64,000 bases of DNA from Runella sp. MFBS21 (GCF_029433105.1 NZ_JARNTW010000013.1:1-64000), one strand, 5' to 3'. Shown: positions 1 to 9,390, counted from the stretch's first letter. The notes: generated by a model from the sequence alone, not told the origin. Program-made: numbers and translations.

Positions 1-113
1 GCCAACAGGTATTCAAAAAGTCAGATAAATACAGTAATTTGGCTTGCATGGAACCGCGTGTGTAATTGGATTGATTTGGTCATCAACTCTTTAACATTCG
101 TTGGTTCCTATTT

Positions 114-3100
114 ATGCCCACCCCTCAAGTAATTAATTTCGTGGGTGAATATACATCTATTATTAATGCTTTCGCTGAACGTTTTAAAGCTGCTATGCCA
201 AATGAGCATTTAATTCTACATGAAATCTTTAACCGATACCATGACATTGGCAATGAGGCTGGCAATGATCAGCAACCACTACTGGTTTTAGTAATTGATG
301 AATTTGGGAAATTCTTAGAGTATGCCATTGGGCATGAGCCAGAACGAGAGTTTTATTTTATCCAACAACTTGCCGAGTTCGTTAATAATCCTCATTATAA
401 TATTTGCCTGATCACTGCCGTCCATCAGAATATAGATGCCTACTCGTTTTCATTGAATGATACACAACGTAAAGAATGGGCAAAAGTAAAAGGGCGTTTC
501 CGCGAAATTACATTCAACGAACCTGTAGAGCAACTGCTTTATCTGGTAGGAGAGCATACGATAAATACGACGTTCATACCTGATAAAGCAGCAAAATCAG
601 GTATTGATACGGCTCTGAAATTGGCTCAGAGAAGTAAAGCTGTTACCCTCCCCTTTGCTGAGGAAGCAAATATTGCCGCCAAGCTGTTTCCCCTTGACTC
701 AGTGAGTGCGGTAGCATTAACCTTGGCACTTCAACGTTATGGACAGAATGAACGGTCATTATTTTCCTTTCTGCAATCAACTGATTACACAGGACTAAAT
801 CAGGTAAAATTGTCTGAAAAAAATCCATTTTACAACGTAGCAAATGTTTTTGACTACCTAACTTTTAATTTTTATTCGTACCTGAATTCAAAAGAGAATA
901 GAGACTATACGGCGTGGATGGGGATTCGTTCTACGCTGGAAAAGATAGAGGCGCAGTTTGGAGAAGAGGTAAAACCATATGAGAAGATTGTAAAAACAGT
1001 TGGGTTACTAGCAATATTGATTCCATTTAATGCAACTCTTGATAGGAAATTTTTGATAGAATATAGCCAAGTCTGTTTAGGTATTACAGATGCTGAACAA
1101 CACATTAGTAACCTTGAACATTGGAATATTATAAGATATAGAAATTATCGGGGTCGCTATCTGCTTAATGAAGGTACTGATCTTGATGTACAGGTAGAAT
1201 TAAGCAAAGCAGGCAATGATATAGAACAAATTCGTGATATATCAGCATTTCTGCAACGCTATTACCAATTACCGCCTGTATTGGCTAAACGCCACTCTTA
1301 TCAAACAGGAACTCCCCGGTTGTTTGAATATTGGATTTCCGAACACCCATTATCGCGGGTTCCCGAGGGAGAAATAGATGGTTATATTAATTTGATCTTT
1401 AGTCAAGAACTGACATTTGAAGCCTTATGTAAGCATGCCACTGCTCAAGGAGAGGCTATTATTTACGCCTACTACCAGCATACTGATCAAATTCGGGAGC
1501 AACTTCGCAACATTGAAAAGACTCAAATAGTCATTGAGCGCCATGAAGAAGACAAAATCGCTTTGCGTGAACTAAGCCAAATTCTTGAGCATCAAAAAAA
1601 ACTGCTTAATCACCTCATTCTCGATGGGCTATTTATGCCTGGACATGTTACTTGGGTATTTCAGGACAAAGTGCGGACTATAAATAGTGCTCGCGAATTA
1701 AATCAGTGGCTATCGGATGTTTGTAATGATGTATATAAGTACGCACCAACGTTTAAAAACGAATTAGTTAATCGGCATAAGCTATCAAGTCAAATTGGAA
1801 CCGCTAAAAAAGCGTACCTACAGGCATTAACAAATAAATGGAATGAGCCGAATTTGGGATTTGAAGAAGAGCGTTTCCCGCCAGAAAAAACTATTTACCT
1901 AACTTTATTAGTACAAAATGGTTTTCTGGATGCTTTAAAACAAGATAATTTAGAGGAAGTAACATCTGAACAGTTTGAAGATTTAATTTCTGAAACGTTT
2001 AGACCTCTTTGGAGAGCTTCAAAATCATTTTTAATTTCAACGAAGCAATTACGTCGGTCAATAGCAGATTTGATAGATTTATTAAGTTTGCGTCCATTTA
2101 AGCTCAAACAGGGATTGATTGAATTTTGGGTCTCTACTTTTCTATTTATTAAACGTGATGACTTCGCTCTGTTTGAAGAAGGGCGTTATGTTCCGGACAT
2201 TACTGCCGATGTTTTGGAACTAATAATAAAAGAACCCAGAAAATATGCGATAAAGGCATTCATCATAGATGGACTTCGACTTAACCTATTTAATGGTTAT
2301 CGGCACTTATTTCAGTTGAATACAGAAGTTCGATTTAGCAATGTATCTTTTATTGAGACTATAAAGCCGTTATTAACATTTTACACTAGATTACCCGAGT
2401 ATACTAAGCAAACGAAGCACCTGAGCCGTGAAGCTTTGGCTACACGATTAGCTATCGAAAAATCACAAGAACCAGAAAAAACATTCTTTGAAGATTTACC
2501 GATTGCTCTGGGTTACTCAACTCATATACTGCAGAATTCTTCGGAACATTTCGAAGAATTTATTGAAAGCTTACAGGTAGCTATTAAGGAACTTAGAACA
2601 GCCTATGATGATTTGCTTAACCGTTTTGAATCCTTAATTTTGAAGGAATACATAGGGGAAGAAATCGCTTTTAATGATTATAAATCTCGGTTACAAAGTC
2701 GATTTGGGAACCTTCGACCAGAGTTGTTGTCATCGGCCCAGAAAACCTTTTTGCAGCGATTGAACTCTCCGCTGGATGATCGTAATGCTTGGTTTAATTC
2801 AATCGCTCAGGTTGTTGTTGGCAAACCGCTGACGGCTTTGCGAGATACTGATGAAAACCTGCTCTATGATCGGCTTAAACGATTGATACGTGAGTTAGAT
2901 AATCTCACAAACTTGACTGATCTTAATATTGACTCTGAACGTGAAGAAGTATTTAGCTTAAAGATTGGTACACTTGTTGATGGCTTACAAGAGGAGTTGG
3001 TACGACTCCCAAAAAGTAAAAAAGGGAATGTAACAACTGCGGAAATTGCTATACGGAAACAACTAGGGAACGATCTTGTCGTTAATGTTGCTGCATTGAC

Positions 3101-3128
3101 AAACATACTTAAAGAATTAATAAAATAA
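114..3128 (+). CDS. BrxC/SspC-like ATPase lacking its P-loop part (probably 5'-truncated)
   Basis: This 1004-residue protein looks like the large ATPase of a BREX- or Ssp-type defence system. Residues about 56-64 are hydrophobic and run into IDEFGKF, a Walker B-type segment, followed by a sensor-like stretch ending TAVHQN and a long helical C-terminal part. No GxxxxGK[ST] Walker A motif occurs in the 55 residues before Walker B, although one is expected there. Upstream the same frame carries TAA at 63-65 and TGA at 72-74 but is open for the 20 codons before that. I therefore read it as the surviving part of a longer gene. The ATG at 114 is only the first available start and has no clear ribosome binding site. 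The stop overlaps the next gene's ATG by one base, so the four genes form an operon. The family call is inferred from motifs and neighbours. Confidence 0.65.
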   Translation: MPTPQVINFVGEYTSIINAFAERFKAAMPNEHLILHEIFNRYHDIGNEAGNDQQPLLVLVIDEFGKFLEYAIGHEPEREFYFIQQLAEFVNNPHYNICLITAVHQNIDAYSFSLNDTQRKEWAKVKGRFREITFNEPVEQLLYLVGEHTINTTFIPDKAAKSGIDTALKLAQRSKAVTLPFAEEANIAAKLFPLDSVSAVALTLALQRYGQNERSLFSFLQSTDYTGLNQVKLSEKNPFYNVANVFDYLTFNFYSYLNSKENRDYTAWMGIRSTLEKIEAQFGEEVKPYEKIVKTVGLLAILIPFNATLDRKFLIEYSQVCLGITDAEQHISNLEHWNIIRYRNYRGRYLLNEGTDLDVQVELSKAGNDIEQIRDISAFLQRYYQLPPVLAKRHSYQTGTPRLFEYWISEHPLSRVPEGEIDGYINLIFSQELTFEALCKHATAQGEAIIYAYYQHTDQIREQLRNIEKTQIVIERHEEDKIALRELSQILEHQKKLLNHLILDGLFMPGHVTWVFQDKVRTINSARELNQWLSDVCNDVYKYAPTFKNELVNRHKLSSQIGTAKKAYLQALTNKWNEPNLGFEEERFPPEKTIYLTLLVQNGFLDALKQDNLEEVTSEQFEDLISETFRPLWRASKSFLISTKQLRRSIADLIDLLSLRPFKLKQGLIEFWVSTFLFIKRDDFALFEEGRYVPDITADVLELIIKEPRKYAIKAFIIDGLRLNLFNGYRHLFQLNTEVRFSNVSFIETIKPLLTFYTRLPEYTKQTKHLSREALATRLAIEKSQEPEKTFFEDLPIALGYSTHILQNSSEHFEEFIESLQVAIKELRTAYDDLLNRFESLILKEYIGEEIAFNDYKSRLQSRFGNLRPELLSSAQKTFLQRLNSPLDDRNAWFNSIAQVVVGKPLTALRDTDENLLYDRLKRLIRELDNLTNLTDLNIDSEREEVFSLKIGTLVDGLQEELVRLPKSKKGNVTTAEIAIRKQLGNDLVVNVAALTNILKELIK

Positions 3129-4234
3129 TGCCTTCCACTAGACACGTACTTGGAATATCGGGCGGAAAAGACAGTGCTGCTTTGGCTATATATATGAGTC
3201 GGAAATACCCCCATCTTGATATAGAGTATTATACCTGTGACACAGGAAAAGAGCTCGACGAAACCTACGAATTGATTACTAATTTAGAGAACTACCTGGG
3301 GAAGCCAATTATACGATTAAGAGCCGCTGAAAAGAGTACTCAAGATCCTTTTGACCATTATCTTCAATTATATGGCGGTTATTTACCTTCTTCAAATTCA
3401 AGATGGTGTACAAAAAAACTGAAACTCGAACCCTTTGAGAAGTTTGTTGGAAATGATCCGGTTATTTCTTATGTAGGTATTCGAGGTGATGAAGACCGTG
3501 AAGGCTATATTTCAAAAAAAACAAATATCCAATCGATTTTTCCCTTTCGAAAAAATATTTGGAGTGAGGATGTAGTGAAGAAAGTATTTTCAAACGCTAA
3601 TTTTGATGCAATTAATGACTTATATAAAAAAATAGCTGTTACGGATTCAAACGAACGATTTTTGGAAATTTTAAGTAAACAAATTTCATTTAGCTTCCCA
3701 TTAAGTGAAAAACTAAATTTATTGCTTCATATAGACACACGACTATTTAATAAATTGGTCTTTCTTTATTTGAAACAAACTGATTACCCGCTAGCACAAG
3801 AGAGAGATTTTGCGCTTTTAGATAATGAAGAAGTATTGGTTCGTGAGGATATCTTTCGACTGCTTGAAGAAAGTGGTGTAGGAGTACCTGCTTATTATAA
3901 CAAGTGTGATTTTACTGTGAATGATAAAAAAGGACAATATTCACGCAGTAGATCAGGCTGTTATTTCTGCTTTTACCAACAAAAAATAGAATGGATATGG
4001 CTTTATGAACAACATCCGGAGCGCTTTGCAAAAGCAATGGACTACGAAAAAGATGGCTATACATGGAACGATGGAGAAACGCTTCAAGATATGATACAAC
4101 CAATCCGAATGCAGACAATTAAAGAAGATTATATTAAACGCATAAACCGTAATACTCAAAAAACAAAATCTCAATATCTCTTGGATATTCTTGATGATGC
4201 AGAAGGGGAAGGGTGCGCTGCTTGTTTTATTTGA
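3128..4234 (+). CDS. PAPS reductase / DndC-family PP-loop protein
   Basis: The protein has 368 residues. The N-terminus carries the PP-loop GISGGKDSAAL (about residues 9-19) that binds ATP in PAPS reductases, ATP sulfurylase-like enzymes and DndC/SspD. Cysteines sit at SRWCTKK, at SGCYFC (CxxC) and in a C-terminal CAAC, which is enough to hold an iron-sulfur cluster as in DndC-type proteins. Its length and the missing assimilatory sulfate genes argue against a housekeeping reductase. In phosphorothioation systems and in type 4 BREX such proteins activate sulfur or a nucleotide for DNA modification, and the neighbouring ATPase, DUF262 protein and kinase favour that reading. Its ATG overlaps the preceding stop, so translation is coupled. 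The exact reaction cannot be told from sequence. Confidence 0.85.
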   Translation: MPSTRHVLGISGGKDSAALAIYMSRKYPHLDIEYYTCDTGKELDETYELITNLENYLGKPIIRLRAAEKSTQDPFDHYLQLYGGYLPSSNSRWCTKKLKLEPFEKFVGNDPVISYVGIRGDEDREGYISKKTNIQSIFPFRKNIWSEDVVKKVFSNANFDAINDLYKKIAVTDSNERFLEILSKQISFSFPLSEKLNLLLHIDTRLFNKLVFLYLKQTDYPLAQERDFALLDNEEVLVREDIFRLLEESGVGVPAYYNKCDFTVNDKKGQYSRSRSGCYFCFYQQKIEWIWLYEQHPERFAKAMDYEKDGYTWNDGETLQDMIQPIRMQTIKEDYIKRINRNTQKTKSQYLLDILDDAEGEGCAACFI

Positions 4235-4252
4235 AAAATAAATTGATATTTA

Positions 4253-5386
4253 ATGAATTTTTCTATCCAATCTTGGACCCTGAGAAAACTGATTGAAACT
4301 TATGATTCAGGTAAGCTTAATCTTACCCCTCCTTACCAAAGAGGAGATATATGGGCGACATCAGCCAAAAGAAAGCTTATTGACTCAATAAAGTTATCTT
4401 ATCCGTTACCTGCTTTCTTCATATTTGAAAATGCTCCTGGAATATTTGAAATGGTAGACGGACAACAGAGAACTAGAGCTATACTCGGATATCATCATGG
4501 GCTTTTCCCTGACGAAAATAAGGAAATGATAGATAAAACAGATCAAAAATTCTTTTATGATACTTATGAAATTGCAGTTTATATTCTAAAAAGCGCAACA
4601 AATGCTGAAATTGAAGATTTTTATTATAGAGTTAATAAATTTGGTACTAAGCTAAATAGGCCAGAAATACTAAGAGCGCAGTATTCAAACACTTTACAAC
4701 AAAATTTGGTTGAAAAGTTATCAGATGATGTAGATTTTGCCTCATTACAGTTATTTACAGATGCATCTTTGAATAGACTTAATAATACTGATTTAGTAGC
4801 AGAATTATTAACTTTACAATTATTAGGTAATACTGATAAAAAAAATCAAGTTGATAAAGGATTTTATGAAGATGAAGGATTTACTGAGGAAAGCGCCAGA
4901 GAATTGGAAGAAAAATTTCGAGAAGTACTTGCTCATCTTCAACGCTTTAATGGTATATACCCGATTAAAAAAACTCGTTATAAACAACGGAATGATATAT
5001 ATACATTGTACGGTTTTATAAAAGAAAATATATCATTACCTCCTGAGGTAATGGATTACTTTTATAAAATATTAGTTCTTATTGGCGAGGATATATACCC
5101 CTCAAACGAAAATTGTTTCTCATTTAGAGAATATGCTGATAATTGCGTTAGCCAGTCAAATTCAAAAAAAGCAAGAGACGCACGTTCTGCATTTATGAAC
5201 GGTTTATTACTAAATCAAGATTTAGCACCCTTAGATAAATCTGAGGATGATATAACAGCAAATCTCATTATTATGGATACTTTAAATTTTTACAAGCTTA
5301 AAAATGATGATCTTGTAAATCAAGCTAACTATTGGGTGATTAATATTGAGGCTCTCAAAAATTCAACTGAAAGACATCTTTTCTAG
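4253..5386 (+). CDS. DUF262 (ParB/GmrS-like) domain protein
   Basis: The N-terminus contains YQRGDIW and then FEMVDGQQRT, the signature of DUF262, a ParB/sulfiredoxin-fold nucleotidase domain. GmrSD and the phosphorothioate-sensing SspE use this domain to hydrolyse NTP and license DNA cleavage. At 377 residues it is shorter than a full DUF262-DUF1524 protein, and I see no HNH/DUF1524 nuclease motif in the C-terminal half. Any cleavage would need a partner, or the protein may act as a sensor only. It lies 18 bp after the PP-loop gene and 2 bp before the kinase gene, all in one direction. Base composition is more AT-rich than in the hydrogenase region, as is usual in defence islands. Confidence 0.85.
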   Translation: MNFSIQSWTLRKLIETYDSGKLNLTPPYQRGDIWATSAKRKLIDSIKLSYPLPAFFIFENAPGIFEMVDGQQRTRAILGYHHGLFPDENKEMIDKTDQKFFYDTYEIAVYILKSATNAEIEDFYYRVNKFGTKLNRPEILRAQYSNTLQQNLVEKLSDDVDFASLQLFTDASLNRLNNTDLVAELLTLQLLGNTDKKNQVDKGFYEDEGFTEESARELEEKFREVLAHLQRFNGIYPIKKTRYKQRNDIYTLYGFIKENISLPPEVMDYFYKILVLIGEDIYPSNENCFSFREYADNCVSQSNSKKARDARSAFMNGLLLNQDLAPLDKSEDDITANLIIMDTLNFYKLKNDDLVNQANYWVINIEALKNSTERHLF

Positions 5387-5388
5387 TT

Positions 5389-6345
5389 ATGGACATAAGC
5401 AATCATACTATTATTTTATCTGAACTTGAGGATGGTAGCTTAAATGACGAATTAAATATTATCGTTAACGATAAGGATACATATATACTTCGATACTTAG
5501 TAGAGCCTTTTAAATCATCTAAAGGCGGAAACTCTAATGTTTATCTTTTAAAAGATAAAGAAGGACGCAAACAAGATAAAGTTGTTAAAATATGTAACTA
5601 TTCAAGGCCTGGTAGAAAAACAAAAGATTTTATTATAAGACGGTATGGGCGATTTATTAATGAGATAAAGGTTTTAAAAGATTTAAAAGAAAAAGGTAAA
5701 GCAAATATTGTTCAAATAGATTTTGATGGTGTAGTAGAAGTAAAAGGTAAGGAATTTCCTTATTACGTAATGGAAAAAGCTGACACCGATTTAATGGAAT
5801 ATTTATCAGTAAATAAAGAAATAGATGAGCAGGAGAAGATAAAATTTTGTTTGGATATATATAACGCAATAAAACAGCTTCACTGTGAAGGTTACTATCA
5901 TCGTGATATAAAACCAGATAATATCTTGTTATTTTACTTAGATGAAGATAAAGAAAATGCTATTTGGAAACTTGGTGATCTTGGCTTAGTCGCACATAGA
6001 GATAAAGATTATGATGATATAGGGGAGAAAATAGGCCCTATTGGTTGGTTATCACCAGAGGCTATGAATAAGATGCTTACGGAGAAGCTGCAAATGGGTT
6101 TTGATTGTGGAATTGATGATAAATCAGATATATTTCAATTAGGAAAATTATTTTGGTTTATTTTTCAACAAAATGCACCAATTGGACAAATTTTATTTGA
6201 TGATTTTATATGCCAAGTCACGCATAAAAATGATATTTTTTATCTTATTAATGAAATGCTTTTATATTCGAAATCTAAAAGAGCTAGTAAGGAACTTATT
6301 GATATTTTTTTAGGAGAAATTGCTCAAAAGTATGCAGTAGCGTGA
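5389..6345 (+). CDS. Serine/threonine protein kinase
   Basis: This is a single-domain eukaryotic-type kinase of 318 residues. A glycine-rich loop (SSKGGNSNVYLL) is followed by the ATP-binding lysine in KVVKICNY. The catalytic loop is HRDIKPDNILL and the metal-binding DLG is in LGDLGLV. An APE-like SPEA (WLSPEAMN) follows, with a regulatory glycine region (KSDIFQLGKLFW). There is no membrane segment or extracellular sensor, so it acts in the cytoplasm. The start is two bases after the DUF262 stop, which implies translational coupling. Kinases occur in several phage-defence systems, where they phosphorylate host proteins on infection. That role here is inferred from context alone. Confidence 0.88.
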   Translation: MDISNHTIILSELEDGSLNDELNIIVNDKDTYILRYLVEPFKSSKGGNSNVYLLKDKEGRKQDKVVKICNYSRPGRKTKDFIIRRYGRFINEIKVLKDLKEKGKANIVQIDFDGVVEVKGKEFPYYVMEKADTDLMEYLSVNKEIDEQEKIKFCLDIYNAIKQLHCEGYYHRDIKPDNILLFYLDEDKENAIWKLGDLGLVAHRDKDYDDIGEKIGPIGWLSPEAMNKMLTEKLQMGFDCGIDDKSDIFQLGKLFWFIFQQNAPIGQILFDDFICQVTHKNDIFYLINEMLLYSKSKRASKELIDIFLGEIAQKYAVA

Positions 6346-6386
6346 TAGATACATGCTATTCAAGTAGCTTTGGCTCATCACAATGA

Positions 6387-6545
6387 GGATATACGGGGCT
6401 GGGCTCCCAATGGTCAGCTTATAATATCAATGATGACTATTTAGGTATACCGTGCCAGTTGTACAAACTTTGCGAACGGAAAAATGAGACCGTTGATTTG
6501 CTGATTTATGGAAAGCATATCGCTCAAAGGATTCTTTTTGAGTAA
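6387..6545 (+). pseudogene. 3' remnant of a small gene related to 10300-10608
   Basis: The 52-codon frame ends in SAYNINDDYLGIP, then KNETVDLLIYGKHIAQ, and aligns without gaps to the C-terminal half of the intact small protein encoded at 10300-10608 (PAYNINDTYYGMP; IDFFIHGKPIAQ). A stop (TGA 6384-6386) directly precedes the similar part and no start codon serves it. It is therefore a decayed or truncated paralogue. It lies directly after the kinase gene. Confidence 0.75.
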
Positions 6546-6589
6546 GTTTCCTAGAAGATAACCGAAGACAATTAGGAAAGGATTTAAGA

Positions 6590-7372
6590 TTATTTCTGTT
6601 TCCAATCGCAATTGTTCGTAAAAAGACCCGGCTTGAAGTAGATAGAATTAATGGTTTCAAGAATTCTGTTGGATTTTAAAAGCCCACCGAAATGCTCCGG
6701 TTCTGTGGCAATCGTCCAGCCGGCTAATCTCTCTAAAGTCCAATGAATCAATGGCCGCTCAAATGAAAGAAGATTCTTTATTTCTTTCACTTTCATATAA
6801 GTAAATTTTGTTCCTTTACCATTATACGGATTATTAAAAGTAAAAAAATCAAGGTCAATATCGAAATACACTTTTTTTTCATTACTTGATAAGATGTGTT
6901 CTTCTAATTCCTCAAATGTTCTAAATTTTTTGATAGTATGCTTATTTCCATGAATGTCGATAAGTTCTTCATCTTCCCAATCCTGATCATATTTTCCCTG
7001 ACGGCAATGGACATAAATATTGCCTATTAGATTAAGATAGGCCGCTGATAAAATATGTCCATCATTGTTGCCGGCTAATTTTGCCCAACAGAAAAAAGCA
7101 ACTTCTCCATCATCTGATCGGTTAAGCGATGATAGCAATTCCTTTTCAGTTTCGCATGGAAAACAAAGATCCTGATGCCAATCTAACGAAATTAAGCAGG
7201 GCGGGGATAAGAATTTCTGCTTTCTGTTCCATTGAGACCAGAAAAAAAAAGCATAGCGATGATCTTGAAAAATTGCCAGTTCAACAGCTTTGCCCTTCTT
7301 AAGTGGATGAGATAAGATTTGTTTACTTGAGCCGGGCGGAATTATATAGTGTGGATTTCTGAACTCTAACAT
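6590..7372 (-). CDS. UPF0489 family protein (arginase-like fold)
   Basis: The 260-residue protein contains SLDWHQDLC near residue 70 and YFDIDLDFFTF near residue 170. These are the two Asp/His-rich motifs of UPF0489, a family with an arginase/deacetylase-like metal site that includes peptide arginases acting on ribosomally made peptides. An acidic WEDEELIDIHGNKH segment lies between them. No signal peptide or membrane segment is visible. It is transcribed opposite to the kinase operon. Its substrate is unknown, and most family members outside RiPP clusters are uncharacterised. Confidence 0.75.
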   Translation of the reverse strand: MLEFRNPHYIIPPGSSKQILSHPLKKGKAVELAIFQDHRYAFFFWSQWNRKQKFLSPPCLISLDWHQDLCFPCETEKELLSSLNRSDDGEVAFFCWAKLAGNNDGHILSAAYLNLIGNIYVHCRQGKYDQDWEDEELIDIHGNKHTIKKFRTFEELEEHILSSNEKKVYFDIDLDFFTFNNPYNGKGTKFTYMKVKEIKNLLSFERPLIHWTLERLAGWTIATEPEHFGGLLKSNRILETINSIYFKPGLFTNNCDWKQK

Positions 7373-7593
7373 AATCTTTCGTAATTACTTTGTAATTGAG
7401 CGTTGTTTGAATCTTTTAAACAGCATTTTCTGAGAAATGACAGGAAAACCATTTAATTACTATAAAAGCTGAATTTATTATCATAGATATCACGGCAATT
7501 CACTTGCAGCGTTAGGTATTCTGATGATAGTGGGCAGGAACTTGGCATGACAATGCAACCAACCCGTTAAAAATCTCAATAATAGGATATTTT

Positions 7594-7920
7594 TTAATAT
7601 TCTAGGACTTCATTTTCTAGGCCATATTTTTTAACTGCTGCTTTGAATTTTCTCCAGCCAGTGGCGTTGCCTTTTTCAATAAAAATGTGGTATAGGAGAT
7701 TGGTATAGACAGGAAATATTAATAACTTTTTCTTGTCATAGGTTGGTTCTTTCGATATAGCTGCTCCTGTACTTACATATAATTTATAGTGAGCCTCTTC
7801 TAATTTTTGAATAAAATTTTGATCAACCCGCATATCGTTAATCTTATTTTTTTCTTCATTAGGCGCTAATTGCCCCTCAATTTTTTTAGTTCTTCGTATA
7901 AAATAACTCTTCTGCTTCAT
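7594..7920 (-). CDS. Hypothetical protein, 108 aa
   Basis: I do not recognise this small, basic, probably soluble protein. It starts with a lysine/arginine-rich segment (KQKSYFIRRTKK), continues with a predicted helix containing KLEEAHYKLYVSTGAA, and ends with GWRKFKAAVKKYG. No cysteines or signal peptide are seen. It lies between the UPF0489 and DUF1016 genes on the same strand, separated by 221 and 82 bp, so cotranscription with the DUF1016 gene is possible. Accessory-island location is all that suggests a function. Confidence 0.55.
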   Translation of the reverse strand: MKQKSYFIRRTKKIEGQLAPNEEKNKINDMRVDQNFIQKLEEAHYKLYVSTGAAISKEPTYDKKKLLIFPVYTNLLYHIFIEKGNATGWRKFKAAVKKYGLENEVLEY

Positions 7921-8002
7921 TTCTTCTTTTTAGTTTGTTCAACTTAACTTCTAAGCTCTACTGTGTTATTATCTGTGCAGGCATAAACAAGCTAACTATC
8001 TT

Positions 8003-9040
8003 TTACCTCTTTCTATTTATTCTTCCCGGTCGTTGTAATTCAATTTCTAAACTCTCAATTGTAGGAAGATTTCCTTCTAAGTTTGTAGGTATAATCTCTG
8101 TAAGTTGATATTCAGAAATGCCTATGGGCTTATGGATATCTTTAAGCGCATATTCAGCAATCACTTTATTCTTATCCTGACAGATCAGTAATCCAATACT
8201 GGGTTGGTCTACATCTGTCTTTAGTTGGTCATCAACCACTGACAGATAAAAATTCAGTTTTCCGGCAAATTCAGGTTGGAACTTGCCCCGCTTCAATTCA
8301 ATTACCACGTAACAGCGTAGTTTTAAATGATAGAATAAAAGGTCAAGGTAAAAATCCTGCTCTCCTACCTCTAAGTGGTATTGCTTTCCTACGAAGGCAA
8401 ACCCGGCACCTAACTCCAATAAAAATTTAGTGATATGTTCGGTGAGCGCATTTTCCAGGTCTTTTTCCCGATAATCTTCCGCAAGCGTCAGAAAATCGAA
8501 AAGATAAGGGTCTTTGGTAAATTGCTGCGCCAGGTCTGATTGGGGGGAGGGCAGACGATGTTCAAAATTGCTGATGGCTTTGCCATGCCTTTGAAACAGT
8601 CCCCCTTTAACCTGTAAGCTCAACATGTCGCGGGACCAGCCATGTTCAATGGATTTGGCCATGTAAAACAGTCGTTCATCCAACGATTTTACTTTATCCA
8701 TAAGAATGACATGGTGGGCCCACGGCAATTGCGCAACGGGCGGTTGCGTAATTTGATCAAGTTCATACAATGCCGCATATTGTTTCATATACAACAGATT
8801 TCGTGGGGAGAATCCCTTCATGTCCTGGAATTCTTTCCTTAGATCATCGGCTAATTTAGCAATGACTTTGGCACCCCATCCCTGATTCTCCTGTTGCGAG
8901 ATGATCACTTTACCCACTTTCCAGTAGAGCTTTAATAATTCAGCATTTACTGCACTTATAGCCCGCAGGCGGGCCGTGCGGATTTCCGCTTTTAAGTCCT
9001 CTAACAGACGAGAGTAATCATCAGGTAAGTGATTTTTCAT
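8003..9040 (-). CDS. DUF1016 / YhcG-type PDDEXK nuclease
   Basis: The 345-residue protein has the DUF1016 N-terminal helical domain (WKVGKVIISQQ, GWGAKVIAKLADDLRKEF, FSPRNLLYMKQY). A C-terminal PD-(D/E)xK fold follows: DFYLDLLFYH supplies the Asp, and VVIELKRGKF supplies the ExK. Proteins of this family (YhcG, also called RpnC-like) are predicted nucleases often found in defence islands and next to restriction-modification genes. The length is normal and the catalytic residues look intact. The start at 9040 precedes an MKNHLPDDYSRLLEDLK segment typical of the family. Confidence 0.9.
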   Translation of the reverse strand: MKNHLPDDYSRLLEDLKAEIRTARLRAISAVNAELLKLYWKVGKVIISQQENQGWGAKVIAKLADDLRKEFQDMKGFSPRNLLYMKQYAALYELDQITQPPVAQLPWAHHVILMDKVKSLDERLFYMAKSIEHGWSRDMLSLQVKGGLFQRHGKAISNFEHRLPSPQSDLAQQFTKDPYLFDFLTLAEDYREKDLENALTEHITKFLLELGAGFAFVGKQYHLEVGEQDFYLDLLFYHLKLRCYVVIELKRGKFQPEFAGKLNFYLSVVDDQLKTDVDQPSIGLLICQDKNKVIAEYALKDIHKPIGISEYQLTEIIPTNLEGNLPTIESLEIELQRPGRINRKR

Positions 9041-9231
9041 GGTCTATGCAAGATAATAGATAAATAGGGCATGCGAAAGCCCCGTGACCTTTAAAAAGTA
9101 TTTTTTAGAGAATCTGTATGTGCCCTTAAATGCGGCATTAACCCCATCATCTCGGTTGAATTGGTACATGGCAGGAGTCAGAAATGATTATGAAAATAAG
9201 TGATATGAATGAAATCATTGAATATAAATAT

Positions 9232-9279
9232 TGAGCTAACCGATTTCGAACCAGCGGCCTCTTGCACGCCCCGCAAGGT
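9232..9279 (-). other. tRNA-like 3' half fragment
   Basis: Read on the minus strand, CTTGC and GCAAG enclose a 7-base loop. This is followed by a 5-base spacer and a GCTGG stem, with TTCGAAA as a T-loop. This matches the anticodon arm, variable loop and T-arm of a tRNA. The T-stem pairs mostly by wobble, position 33 is not T, and no D-arm or matching acceptor strand is present. It is not a working tRNA. It could be the duplicated 3' end left by integration into a tRNA gene. Confidence 0.4.
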
Positions 9280-9390
9280 ATGATTATGATATATGATAAA
9301 CCATCATATTGACTGAAAAATATTTAGTATAATCACATTGTCAAGTAAAACAAGCACAAAATTTGACATGTTCTGACCGAAATCAGCTTT

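Noticed and set aside
3128..4234. Assimilatory PAPS reductase (cysH)
   Set aside because: The C-terminal CxxC pairs, the length and the lack of sulfate-assimilation neighbours fit DndC/SspD-type defence proteins better.
7500..7575. Possible attC site (GTTAGGT near 7510)
   Set aside because: The core-like heptamer is present, but no matching inner arms could be paired, so chance is as likely.
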